Assembly: GCA_022419385.1 (NCBI GenBank)
Contig: JAJUBI010000002.1
Location: 4,216,001-4,280,000 of the forward strand
Length of the DNA: 64,000 nucleotides
Direction of reading: 5' to 3'
Source of the DNA: Paraconiothyrium sp. Pb-2020
Lineage: Eukaryota; Ascomycota; Dothideomycetes; Pleosporales; Didymosphaeriaceae
Positions 21,479 to 31,599 of the stretch are shown piece after piece. A program made the position numbers and the translations under genes. The notes beneath the pieces are model-generated. The model searched no databases. It was not told the DNA's origin and saw nothing but the letters and a program-made list of their open reading frames with translations. Every line of letters begins with the position of its first letter. Position 1 is the first letter of the stretch.

Positions 21479-22719
21479 CTACTCTTGGCATGTGAAGTCA
21501 CCTTCGGGGTGGAAGTTGCAGCTGCTGTTCGTTCCCCCGGTAATGCTAATGTTGTTGAACGTGAAATCCGAGCACGATCCGTCACCACAGAGGATATAAT
21601 ACTCCTTCGCCTTGCCCGTCACCGTACCATGGATGTTCTCCATGGTGATGTTCTTGATGATCACACCGTTGGTTGGCTCACCCGTTGGGCCACCGTTCAG
21701 GTAATCCTGCTGGATATCGATACCATATGTGGTGATGTTTGACAGCTCGATGTTGCGGTAGGTAATCCCCGCGATGTATCCAGTGGTCTCAGAGTTCGTC
21801 TTGATACGTGCGCCATTCTGATTGTTAAGCACCTTGCTATCTTCGAACAGGATGTTCGTGACGTTGTTGTTAGACTTGCCGCCTACGCTGCCGATACTGA
21901 GTCCGTGGCCGCCGTCACAATACATGTTGCGCACGGTGATGTTGTCGCCCGATGTCACGGCCACGCAATCGTCCTGGTTACGAACCCAGGAGTCGCGAAG
22001 AGTAACGTTGTTGCAACTAGATAGATCAAACCCATCGGAGTTGTGGCTGCGACCATGAGGTTAGAATGGAGTAATTTAGGAGAAGTTGAGAAAGTTCTGA
22101 GAATTGTTCGGTACTTACGCTGCTGCGAGGCCGTCGGAGCGGTTGTTCGGTGCATCGCCGGCCGTGTTGTTTAGCGTGATATTGTAGATGCTAAGGCCGT
22201 TGCAATTGGAAATTGAGAAGCAGTGTACCGGCCAGTTCTGAATGTACAAGTCTTTAATAACGGAAGCGCCGTTCGCCTTGCTGACTGTGATGAAGTGGTT
22301 CGGCTTGGAGATACCGCCGTTGGAACCTAGGCCGTCCCACCATGCCTGGCCATTTCCATCGATTATAGCATCCGGTTCGGCGGTAATAGTAATATCCGTT
22401 CCGGCTACTTTGATGAGGTCGATATTGCCATCATAATACTCGAAAGACGTCTTGCCCGCAAAAGTTACAGTGGCGCCAGTCTTGAGTTTTGTCAAGTCGA
22501 GCGTCTGGCCACTGGGAACAAGGATGTTCGAAAGCGTAATGTCTGTACACGATGCTATTGTCGCATTTACGTCCGCATACTGAGTTACGATACAAGAGCT
22601 GTTTGTCGCCGCCGCCGCGACACCAGCAAGGGTAACGGTTGTCAAGACTATCACAAGGTTAGCTTATCACGACCAAGCAAAGAAATCTGCATTGGCTCAC
22701 CTTGAGACCTCATTTTCAT
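21479..22719 (-). CDS. Endopolygalacturonase (GH28)
   Basis: Exons complement(22701-22719), (22119-22647) and (21479-22046). The introns (gtgagc...gatag; gtaagt...cgcag) give exactly 372 codons. The 19-nt first exon starts a signal peptide (MKMRSQVLTTVTLAGVAAAA). GH28 catalytic motifs appear in order: NSDGFD near 183, NQDDC near 203, GGHGLSIGS near 224 and RIK near 258. These supply the catalytic Asp residues, the His and the Arg/Lys substrate contacts of inverting pectinases. The protein is about 371 residues, normal for fungal endo-PGs, with many Cys for disulfides. It cleaves alpha-1,4-galacturonan in the plant cell wall. The right-handed parallel beta-helix repeats (NNVTNILFEDSKVLNN) are evident. 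Very confident call. Confidence 0.95.
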
Positions 22720-24002
22720 TGGCAAGACCAAGCACCCAAGAGACTTGAACAACGTCCAAGGCTCTGGGCAAAAACTGCTTTAAATGTTTTCTGGATCATA
22801 GTTGGTCCTAAAATTGATTGGTCCTGATCGCCGTTTAGCATGCTTCGAAAGTCGGGGGAGAGATCTTGGCTAGTGGCGACGCGTGGTGTTTCATTGTTCC
22901 ACGAATCAGCGGTTGCGTGGGGTCGTAACGAATCTACGAATCTGGGGCTTCATGAATCATATATATTATTTTGAGCGGCACAGTACGAGAAGCATGGAGA
23001 TAACAAGGACGAAAGGCGTGCTGTCAGGCACATTAGGTTGGGTTGGTTACATGGCTCCTTCCCGGCAGCCTAGTCCCTGCTTAGCGCGATTTCAAGATTG
23101 GGTATATTCTAGAAACCTTCTTCCTTGCTACAACCTGAACAGCCTGCGATGGATGAATGGGAGGAGACGCTACGCTTCTCTACGTTGTCTTTAGATCTGG
23201 GTGTAACTCAATGTGCATTGCAATCAGATTTTCTGACCCGGTTGTTGTAGCGTACCAAAACTCATCATTGCCACGGGTGTGTTGGAACATAGCCGTCATT
23301 GCGCGATGGTTGTGTATACCCCCTCTACACGTTGGAGCTTCGATAGCAGAATATGCTGTCACTCAACCCGGCATTTGACAGGAAATGGCACCAACACCCT
23401 TGCAAGATATCGAAGCATCGGCGACAGGGATCTCCTTCTAGAACCCACGTAGCATTTCCTATGGTTCGAGTCGAATATCGAAGCCGCATGCGCAACACTC
23501 AAAATGTATTTCCATCCTCTGCGCCTGTTCTAAAGCTTCTGACTGTTTCTGCGTCTTCTCTGTCACTTTAGGTTTACGTGTACTGATTCTAGGACGCAAT
23601 TTCTCCTCCTGCGTCATCCTCTCCGCACCCAACGCTGTCGCGTCCCGCCTTTCACACTCAATCAACGTCGGTCTTTGCATCGGTCAAAATTTGCGCTATT
23701 GAAGCCTTTGTAGAGTTGATTGGTGAGGATTACTTGTAAGCAGAGGCAAGTCGGCGAAGAAGACACCAAAACCCTCTGCAGCGCAAGGTGCTTGATGATG
23801 CAAGCGTGGCCTTTGGCGTAGCCCTCCTCAGTATTTCAAGTTGGTCGTTGGTAAAAGAAAAGACAAGGTGAAAGCCACAAAGCGCTTGAAAATATAGACG
23901 TCGCCTCAGAGTGGCCGACGAGGTCCACACGACCAGGTATAAGTACGCGCAGTACACCACTCACTATGAATGTCCTACTTACCTTACAGTACGACAAGTC
24001 CT
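22720..24002. other. Intergenic, possible small ORF at 23459-23680
   Basis: Polygalacturonase promoter at the left. A 73-residue minus-strand frame (ATG 23680) is hydrophilic and ends FECCACGFDIRLEP, but has no domain and no supporting exon. Otherwise nothing seen. Confidence 0.3.
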
Positions 24003-25026
24003 TCAGATATACCTCGCCACCTGCTCCTCCGTCCAATCCCAGAACTTCTTCGCGTTGCCATTTCCACCATCCGTTTCGCTCTTCGTCGAAGCCACAAGAT
24101 CCTGCCTAACGCTCCCGAGTCGACCCCACGGCCATATGAAAGTTCCCGACTTCTCGACCGTGACCTCCGGGCTCAAGCCTGCGAACAGCAAACTATAAGC
24201 TCCCAAGTACACTGGATGTACAATGAAGCTTAGTATCCACTGCACAAATCGCGTATGTTCCCTCGCGAGCTCGCTGTTCAAATTTCCTGGGTTGACAGGC
24301 ACGCAAACAACGCCCTCAGACTTATGCAGCTTTGCGTACTCGACTGCATGGAGCCAGTTGCCTGTCTTGCTCAGCCCGTAGCGCTCCATGCCTGGCACCT
24401 TCTTCTTTTGATATTCGAGATCTTCGAGTGGGAAGCCGACGTTTTTCGCGCCTGCAAGATCAATGGTCGACGAGACCCAAACTACGCGAACCGCGCCCGG
24501 CGATTCGGTCTTCGCGGTTGAGACTAGGATGGGGGTCAGTAGCTTGGTCAACAGAAACGTGCCCACGCAGTTCACGCCCAGATTCATCTCGTAGCCTTGG
24601 TTCGTTCGGTCGGGGACGGAAGGAACGGACATGACGCCTGCGTTGTTGAACAAAACATGCAACTTTTCTTCCCTGCCGAGGAATGATTGCACCGTCGATT
24701 TGATGGTAGTGAGATCTGCAAGGTCAAGATGCAGGAAGATAAGGCTGCCTTTGGACGACTGATTGGCATCTTGAATCTCAGCAATAGCTTTGGCAGCTTT
24801 GGTCTCCGAGCGCGCGGCGATGTACACTTTTGCGTTGGCGGAGTAGAGCATGCGTGCGAGTTCCTTTCCGATGCCGGTGTTGGAGCCGGTGACGATGAAG
24901 ACCTAGGCCGGTTAGGTGGATAGATTTCGAGGACATAAATTGACGCGCCTTTCCGAAGAGATCTGGGAGGTTCTTATCAGTGAAGCGCGGCTTAGGAGGG
25001 AAGAATTGGGTCCAGGTGTTCCCCAT
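24003..25026 (-). CDS. Short-chain dehydrogenase/reductase (retinol-dehydrogenase-like)
   Basis: Exons complement(24949-25026) and complement(24003-24902), 325 residues. The intron at 24903-24948 fits the frame only as a GC-AG intron (aag|gcgcgt ... cctag|gtc), joining FGK to VFIVTG. The Rossmann motif TGSNTGIGKELA, adenine-site FNNAGVM and catalytic YGLSK with an upstream VSS (Ser) are all present, so it should be an active NAD(P)-dependent SDR. The N-terminus MGNTWTQFFPPKPRFTDKNL and C-terminus WDWTEEQVARYI are typical of the fungal WWOX/retinol-dehydrogenase-like SDR group; substrate unknown. A degenerate relative lies at 56043-57185 with the same architecture. Confidence 0.88.
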
Positions 25027-26619
25027 CTTGGTTGGAGTTGATGTTTATGAAATCGGGGAAAGGTTTCCTATGTTTAAGCTGCTTATAGACGTTGAGCGTT
25101 TAGATTTGATGGTAGCGACGCAATTGCGAGACTAGGTATAAGTATCGATTCCCCTCCGCGTGCCAATCCGCGGCATAACCTGAATGAAGGGAGGCGTAAA
25201 CACTGATTCAGATGTCAGCACTTGTGCCAGTTACCGCGTACTTTGTTGCAATAGGCTCGCTCGGAGACTCGCCTCCCTGATTGGGTAGGCCATATCTTAA
25301 TCAGCGCTATACATGGGCAAATTTCCGAAGACGTTTCCCAACGCTTGTGTGGAAGTATAAACCAAGCTTATTCTCACAGGTTCGCTCGGAGTTGCCTGTT
25401 CTCCAATGGCCCGTTGAGTCGCGCTCAATTTACAAGATTCGCGAAAGGAACCGGGCGATTTTCTTCTGGGAATTCCACATCGCGACCGTAGGCTGCACAG
25501 TTACTTAGCCGATTAATCTAATCCTCATTTCTACTGTTAAAGCACGCAGTTGAGGTATGTAAACTGTGATGAGTTATACTTACATACGTGGATTATCTTT
25601 TGGTATTGCAAGACGGATAATTACCGAACGATGTACTCCACCTAAGACTTCAGCTTTAGCAGAGCGTTACTGCCTGAAGCACAACCTCGAATCCAGCAGT
25701 CAGTGGTCTTCGTTTCTCTCCGACCTCTCTCGTATAACATCAGGTGCGCTATGCTATTTCTAGGATTAGATGAAGGGGTTTCTCTCTACCTCAACCTCAA
25801 CATTCGGGCCACCTTGACATAGATAAGAGTTCACTATCCATGCAGATATTGGCGACAGTTACTTTCGTACCATTGCGAACTACACCAACTTTCAGAAAGT
25901 CGACCGTGCATCCAAATCGCCTGTTCAACCAAGATTACTATGAGCGCCTCATGGCTCTTCTCAGAAAGTTCTAGTCTGTGCGAGCATTTGCGTCTACGGC
26001 ATGTTCTAGAATGCTACCCATTGAACGAGATTTGTGCAAATGATGAGCTCGCCCTTCCAAGGTTCGCATCGATCCACATGACGAAAGGAGCCGCAACAGC
26101 GCAACGGATGTTCAAGACTTCCCATCGTGGTCTTCTACCTCGGCCATGGACAGGTACACTGCCGCGGACTGGGTCCCAGAGGATGAATCATTGTGTTATG
26201 GTGCATCTCTCACGGTGGGGGAGGATGTGGTGATGGATCTTAGTCGAGTCATAGCATCGCAGAAACGCGTATTGATGACGATACCCGATTAGATGGTCGT
26301 AAAAAGGATTGATCATTCACAAGGTTAATGCTCTAGCCCATGGATAAAGAACATGGTCGATAGTGAGAACGGTAAGTATTAACAGGGCAGCATTGTTTTG
26401 TTTCGAGTACGCTTGCAATACTGCGAGGTATAGGCTGCTCGCTCAAATGAACGATTGGAGCGCATAAGTATCGTTTCATATTTTCCGACGATACTGTTGG
26501 GATATCTTTTAATTGTTGGACATACTTGAACCGCGAGATGTAGTCCACTGCCCCGAATCCGTCGTACTTTCAATGTGTCTCCACTTCAGCATTGGCCGCA
26601 AGCGCCATCTTGAGTGAAC
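25027..26619. other. Intergenic, no gene seen
   Basis: About 1.6 kb of moderately AT-rich DNA with short frames only. Confidence 0.4.
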
Positions 26620-27842
26620 TCAAGTATTCAAATAATAGTCCCACGACTTCGAGTCCATATCCGCCACCATGGAAAGCATGTCTAGACGTGACGGCTCTTC
26701 GAGGGCGGTCCATGCTTTCATACCTTCTTCAAAAATAGAGGGTGGTAAATGATCAAAAGTGCCGGCCTCATCTCTACTCTGTTCCGTCGAAACTTTCGCT
26801 TTCAAGCTCGTCTCTCCCGGAACAAACGGTATAGCGTTGGCTGCCAAAGAAGGTCTTTTCAACGTGGCGCTAGGTGGCGCGGACGATCTTGGATCTGATG
26901 GATGCACGAGGCTAGTCTGCGCCGGATCCGTTGTTGTAACACCGCCGCGTAAATATTGACCAATAACGGTATTGAAGACGTCTTTCACGGCTGCGAAGGC
27001 AAAGGCTTCAAGGTACTCTGGTGGTACCGGGGGAAACTTTCCTTCATGATGGAGCGCTGAAGTGAGCTGGTCGATGCGAAACGGGGCCACCTTCACCGCC
27101 GAATCTTGTAAAGCAAATAGCTCTTCTGCAAACTGTGTGCCATCCAAGTCTCTACCATGTTAGCGATGTTTGCCGTAACAACAGGATGAGTCTCATTGAA
27201 GCATGCTGGTACGTACATGGAGTTTCAGGCCTTTGACACCCTGGAAATAGGATCTCGTAGATCATATACCAGTTCTCCTCTTTCGACGTCTTCGACGAGA
27301 CACGCTGAGCCAATTGTGCCTTCTGGGTCTCGGTAATGCCGATGCGCGTCCGATTTGGCTGAATCGCGCACCCCGGGATACTTCGAAGATGTACATCCCT
27401 TTCGTCCTCTGTGCTGAAAGTCTGCGAACAGCGGACGCAGTGGATGGGAACTTGGTGCACCCTGAGCAAGTGTTGTCTGTTCGATAAAGTCGGTTAGTTG
27501 GCCAACCAAGTGAGGGCCAAGAATGCTGGGGCAATTGTACTTGAGCCTTGAAATCTGGTCCATCTTGGAGAATCGGAAACATGGCCGGTGTCTTAGGGGG
27601 TCGTGCTTGGCGAATGGACAGGCTAAACCTGAAAAGCGATTGTGCATCGAAGAGTGAGCATCTAGTCTACGCCGTTGTTGTGGTCGTCGGTCCTCTGGTT
27701 CATTTTCCCTAGGTCTTTTGCTTAACAATGCATCGTTACTTGTGGTTTCGATGCTATCAGGGTACTCGAATGAATGATCCGAGCTGCGAGGGGATCTCTT
27801 CAATTCATCCTCTGATACGTTGAAAGACTGGTAGTGAGACAT
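26620..27842 (-). CDS. C2H2-type zinc finger protein of the fungal ACPF family
   Basis: Exons complement(27541-27842), (27217-27476) and (26620-27149). The introns (gtacaa...gaacag and gtacgt...gtagag) give 364 codons exactly. The hallmark is LACPFAKHDPLRHRPCF, then MDQISRLKQHLLRVH after the first splice, and HCVRCSQTFSTEDERDVHLR. These form two C2H2-like fingers (Cys...Cys-His...His and CxxC...His...Cys). Many such genes occur in Pezizomycotina, usually annotated only as C2H2-type domain proteins. The N-terminus is Ser/Glu-rich with a bipartite basic stretch (KRPRENEPEDRRPQQRRR), likely a nuclear localisation signal. DNA binding is inferred, and targets and function are unknown. ATG 27842 is used because the upstream frame opens only through TTG. 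Confidence 0.82.
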
Positions 27843-28090
27843 GAGCGTCGTACTCTTCGAAAGCAAGGGGAGGTGACCCGTAGACAGGAGGGAACCTCGT
27901 CATAAAGTAGGCGTGTGTGTTCTCGCACAAGGCTGATGAGCGCACGAGAAGAAAGAGCGCACAAATGTGCGCTCAGCCGCTGACATGGGTATTGCATCCC
28001 CATTGGCCAATACCTTGCACCACTCCAGCACCACCCCCACAGACAATTGCCGCCAAACGGCATTCTGCGTGTTTCTATACTGATTGGTTC

Positions 28091-28190
28091 CATACTGAGT
28101 GGTCCCATCCTAAGTTGTCTGTCCTAAGCTGTCTATCCTAAGTTGTCTATCCTGAGTTGTCTATCCCGAGTGGTCTATCCTGAGTTGTCC
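28091..28190. repeat. 14-bp minisatellite
   Basis: About seven imperfect head-to-tail copies of a 14-bp unit close to TCCTAAGTTGTCTA, with variants such as TCCTGAGTTGTCTA and TCCCGAGTGGTCTA. Most differences are transitions. It lies in the region upstream of the C2H2 gene start. Confidence 0.8.
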
Positions 28191-28516
28191 ATACCACATG
28201 GAATCGATAGCACTCCTATGACTCTTGATATGGTCACGCAGCCTGGGGAACTTCTCTGACTGTAGACCAGCCATCTTTCTTTACGTGGAGCGTGGGTTCT
28301 CTTACACATAAAGACGAAGTCGTCGACAAGTATGACCAATTAGAGCTACTGCATGAGCCGCAGAAACGAGAAACCGAGAAAAAAAGTAACATTGAATATT
28401 CGGATCAATTGTCGAAGGTTGATGTTAACGGGAAAATCCGGGTATATCGTGAAGCACAACCTTTCTCCAAAACTCCAAATGCCATGCAAAGTCGAACACG
28501 CACCCCAAAAACGAAC

Positions 28517-28973
28517 TCATTCTCTCCACTCTTTCGCACACTTTGTGCACTGTGTAGTCGTCAGCTCTGCCCATAAACAACCACCGCAAACCTACCTTAT
28601 AGAAAGCTGTCATAGGCTCATCCGCAGACCGAATCTGCAGCTGATACCAATATGCCTCAAAGTTCCTGCACTTCTCATTCGGGCATTGCACGTTCGTCTT
28701 ATCAACATTATCCCACGCGCCCTCCCCACCCAGCGCATCATCCGGCTGCTTCGGCGTGATCTCCTTGCGCTCAAACAGCTGCTTCGTCAGGATGTGTTGG
28801 TACGGACAGGTCAGGCATTCGAGGCGGGAGCGGCCCTCGAAGGCGGCGATGGAGGGGTCGCCGGGAGGCACTTTGGAGACGCGGAGCATGTTGTGGCAAT
28901 TCGGGCAGACTAAATCATTGCTCAATAAGGTGCTTCTATGGTAACAGAGGTATATGGGCTTACAGATCAACAT
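28517..28973 (-). CDS. RPC11: DNA-directed RNA polymerase III subunit RPC11 (RPC10 homologue)
   Basis: Three exons: complement(28964-28973), (28596-28909) and (28517-28549), giving 119 codons (118 residues), close to the usual 108-110. The 10-nt first exon (ATG TTG ATC T) joins through gtaagc...tttag to give MLIFCPNCHNML, the expected N-terminal Zn ribbon, completed by CLTCPYQH. The C-terminal TFIIS-like ribbon is CPNEKC ... LQIRSADEPMTAFYK|CTKCAKEWRE, where the second intron (gtaggt...acacag) splits the last CxxC half. RSADEP is the acidic hairpin that drives RNA 3' cleavage by polymerase III. Function is transcription termination, cleavage and reinitiation at tRNA and 5S genes in the nucleus. 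A small insertion between the ribbons accounts for the extra length. Very confident. Confidence 0.94.
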
Positions 28974-29378
28974 GACGGGCAACACCTTCACTTGGGGAGA
29001 CCAAAGAAGCACGAGTGACGGCGAGCCAAAAAGTTATGGCGGGACCCTGGGGGAGCTAACGGCTCGAAAAGGGAAAGTGCGGGGCTGCGGCTGCTTCAGC
29101 CACAGGAGTACGAAAGAGCGCGGAGGAATTGTTTCGCGTGGACATTCGACAGAGCTTATACACGCTGTTTCTTCTGATTGGGAACTTCTCTATTCCTTGG
29201 TGTGTGCTGTCGGAAGACAAAGTTTACCAAGAGGCGAATCCATCCCGTAGCTGCCGCTGGGGCTCCTCCGTCACCCCGCCGTAGCGCACGTTCACCGCAT
29301 TCGATTTAACTCCCGTGCATGCTCGACGCGCATTCCGGTGTACTGCAAGCTCTTGAAGATCCGTAGACTCCGCTCAGC
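28974..29378. other. Divergent promoter region
   Basis: Lies between the starts of the RPC11 gene and the ankyrin gene. No gene seen. Confidence 0.5.
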
Positions 29379-30079
29379 ATGGCTGACGACCAGGTTTGTT
29401 GCCACACACTCTCGCAGGGAAACACTTCTGACTGGGAACATAGGGCGCTTCCCCTCGTGAGGTGATCCTCGAAGCGTGCCGCCGTGATAACACTTCTCTC
29501 CTCGAAGAAGCGCTAGCCGATCTAGCTAAAGAAGCGAAGAAGGTCGGAAGGAAGGAGAAGGACCATGTCGCGGAGACGATAAACAAGGCCGCTGACGGAG
29601 TGGGTAATGGACCTCTGCACGTTGCTGCAACATACGGAAGCTGTAAGTGAGCTCTTCATGCTTAATCCCTCGTTCCCACAGCACTGGAGAGCAAGTGTCA
29701 GTCTGAGGAAGGGAAGTCGAAGCTGACCCATGCAGACGACGTCCTAGACGTCCTCCTTGATCAAGAGGGTGTCGAAATCGACAACATCGACCGCATGGAA
29801 CACGACACGCCCCTCCACAAAGCCGTCCGCTACGTCAACTCGCTCGACAAGTCCGACTGGGAGTCCGCAGGCCACCCCATCGTCGACATTCTCCTCGACG
29901 CCGGCTGCGACCCCAGGATACGGAACAAGGCCAAATTGAAGCCGTTAGAACTGGTAGATCCCAGGAATACGGTGCTTAGGGCGGAGCTGCAAAAGGCGGA
30001 GTATGCGCTGAACGCGGGAGGTGATGTGGTTGCGGACGATGACGATGGTCCCACGGGGAGCGCGAGTGATAGCGACTAA
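29379..30079 (+). CDS. Small ankyrin-repeat protein
   Basis: Exons 29379-29393 (MADDQ), 29462-29642 and about 29736-30079, introns gtttgt...cgtgag and gtaagt...atgcag, 179 residues. Ankyrin units are visible: NGPLHVAATYGS then a DVLDVLLDQEGVEIDNIDR turn; HDTPLHKAVRYV then HPIVDILLDAGCDPRIRNKA; and a capping KLKPLELVDP. The tail is acidic (VVADDDDGPTGSASDSD). Short cytosolic ankyrin proteins of this type are widespread in fungi and act as protein-binding scaffolds; the partner is unknown. The 15-nt first exon is a common feature of such genes. Divergent from RPC11. Confidence 0.85.
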
Positions 30080-30456
30080 GGTTAGCATCACTTGCGCAGG
30101 GGGTGAAGAGGGTATATAGCGTTTGGTATGCAGCCTGTGAACGGCTGATGAACTCGTGTTTCTCACGTGGCTGTAGACGCTGGAGACCACAGACGCCTGT
30201 GAGGCGCTTCTACATAAGGCTTGGGCGTGAATCAAGATCAACAGCAAGCGTGAGCTTGCCCAGTAGTCTTCTCCGCTACTCCTTGTAGCTGTCAACTTCA
30301 GGACTTGGTTCCTTCCTCCTATCGGTATCGTTTCCTCCGTCTGCGCTGACCTCATGTCTCATGCGCGCACGATCTCCCGTACCAAACGCGCCTGCCGAAG
30401 CCGTACCGTTCATGGACTGGTCGCCGCGGTATACCAATCTCTTTCATCACTCCGTA

Positions 30457-30770
30457 TCAATCATCTTGCTGCATCACTATTAGCTTTCTCTTCCTTCCCT
30501 CTTTCGACCACAACAATCATCACGTACCTTTGGCGGTGGTCCCACAGGTTGAATCATCCTCTCGAGCAGCTGGACCCTAGTCTTCTCGCGAGGTTGTCCA
30601 AGACCAATGCTCATATATTGCAGTAGCGGCGGATGGCCAATGTATGAGGCAAGCGAGTCGCGCGCTATGTTCGACGTCCACTCGTGCCTGGACGTGTCGG
30701 CGGATCCGATACCGATGTAGCGGGCTTGAAGCGCCTCGAGTTGCTGCTGGGCGCGGAGCTTGTCGGCCAT
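30457..30770 (-). CDS. Splicing factor 3B subunit 5 (SF3b10 homologue)
   Basis: The ATG at 30770 gives MADKLRAQQQLEALQARYIG, then ADTSRHEWTSNIARDSLASY, IGHPPLLQYMSIGLGQPREK and RMIQPVGPPPK. This matches the small SF3b5/SF3b10 subunit of the U2 snRNP SF3b complex over its full length. The first exon (30528-30770) ends at a strong donor (aag|gtacgt). A 59-nt intron with a gctaat branch site and gatgcag acceptor leads to a 12-nt last exon (30457-30468) encoding QDD and stop, giving 84 residues, the expected size and typical end. Without splicing the frame would add an unlikely VRDDCCGRKREGRES. Functions in branch-site recognition, nuclear. Confidence 0.93.
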
Positions 30771-31002
30771 TTTTGCGTGGGCGGTGGTTTGGGTGGTGGC
30801 GTGGTGAAGAGGTGGGGGAGAACTGTAGAGTGATTGATAGAGTTGGAAATCTAAAGGTAGGCGCGAACGGGCGGCCTGTGCGCACATGCGTCTGTCCCCA
30901 CAGCGAATCCAACTCAAGCTCAACACCAAGCATACGTGCCACGATATCTGTTGCACTACACTTCCATATCCAAAACTATAGCAGAACGCATAACCAGAAA
31001 CA

Positions 31003-31599
31003 ATGGCTCAACAAGAAGATACAATCATGACCAACGCGCCCCTCACAACCCGACGCCGACAATGACGCCGACGGCTCCCCTGACAATTCCCCACGAGCAG
31101 AGCCCACATCCCCAGTAATCGATTACTCCCCTGCGACGATCCCTTACTCAGAAGCCTTCGAAAACGCGCTCATGTCTGCGATCCTCTCCGACGAACGAAA
31201 TGTACCACGAACACCCCTCCCGACCATCCCGTCATCAACCCCACAACTCTCCCCGTTCCCCTTGACAGCGCCCTCCGTACCCACCCCTCCCCCATCCCAG
31301 GCGTCCTCCTCACACACGCAAATGGATACCACACGGGCGGTCCGGGACCGAGCCCAACATCGATAGAGGAATTCGCAAGGAGATTCATCGCGGAGGAGGG
31401 GGTTGTGGATCGGGAGGCGCTGGACAGCGCAGTGAAAAGAGCGATTGAGGAGAGGCTGGAGACGGCGAAGGGGAGGATGAGGGAGAGGGAAGAGGCGGTA
31501 AGGAGGAACAGAGGGGTAGAGAGGGAGTTGGAGGATTTGAGAGTGCAGAGGGCGGCTGAGGTTAGTGTTCAGGAGAAGTTGAAAGGGTTGAAGAGATGA
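31003..31599 (+). CDS. Pro/Ser-rich protein with C-terminal coiled coil, frame breaks
   Basis: ATG 31003 opens MAQQEDTIMTNAPLTT and stops near 31065, but an adjacent frame at once continues convincingly (DADNDADGSPDNSP, then VIDYSPATIPYSEAFENALM). The last part returns to the first frame as GPSPTSIEEFARRFIAEEG and a strongly helical, charged coiled coil (EERLETAKGRMREREEAVRR; ELEDLRVQRAAEV) ending at 31599. The pattern A-to-C-to-A suggests two compensating indels, or introns I cannot place. Fungal proteins that start MTNAP with a similar acidic/Pro-rich head are common; no function is recognised. It is divergent from the SF3b5 gene, about 230 bp away. Gene existence is likely; the model is uncertain. 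Confidence 0.45.

Noticed and set aside
23459..23680. 73-residue minus-strand ORF ending in a Cys pair
   Set aside because: Plausible composition but no partner exon or family; not called as a gene.
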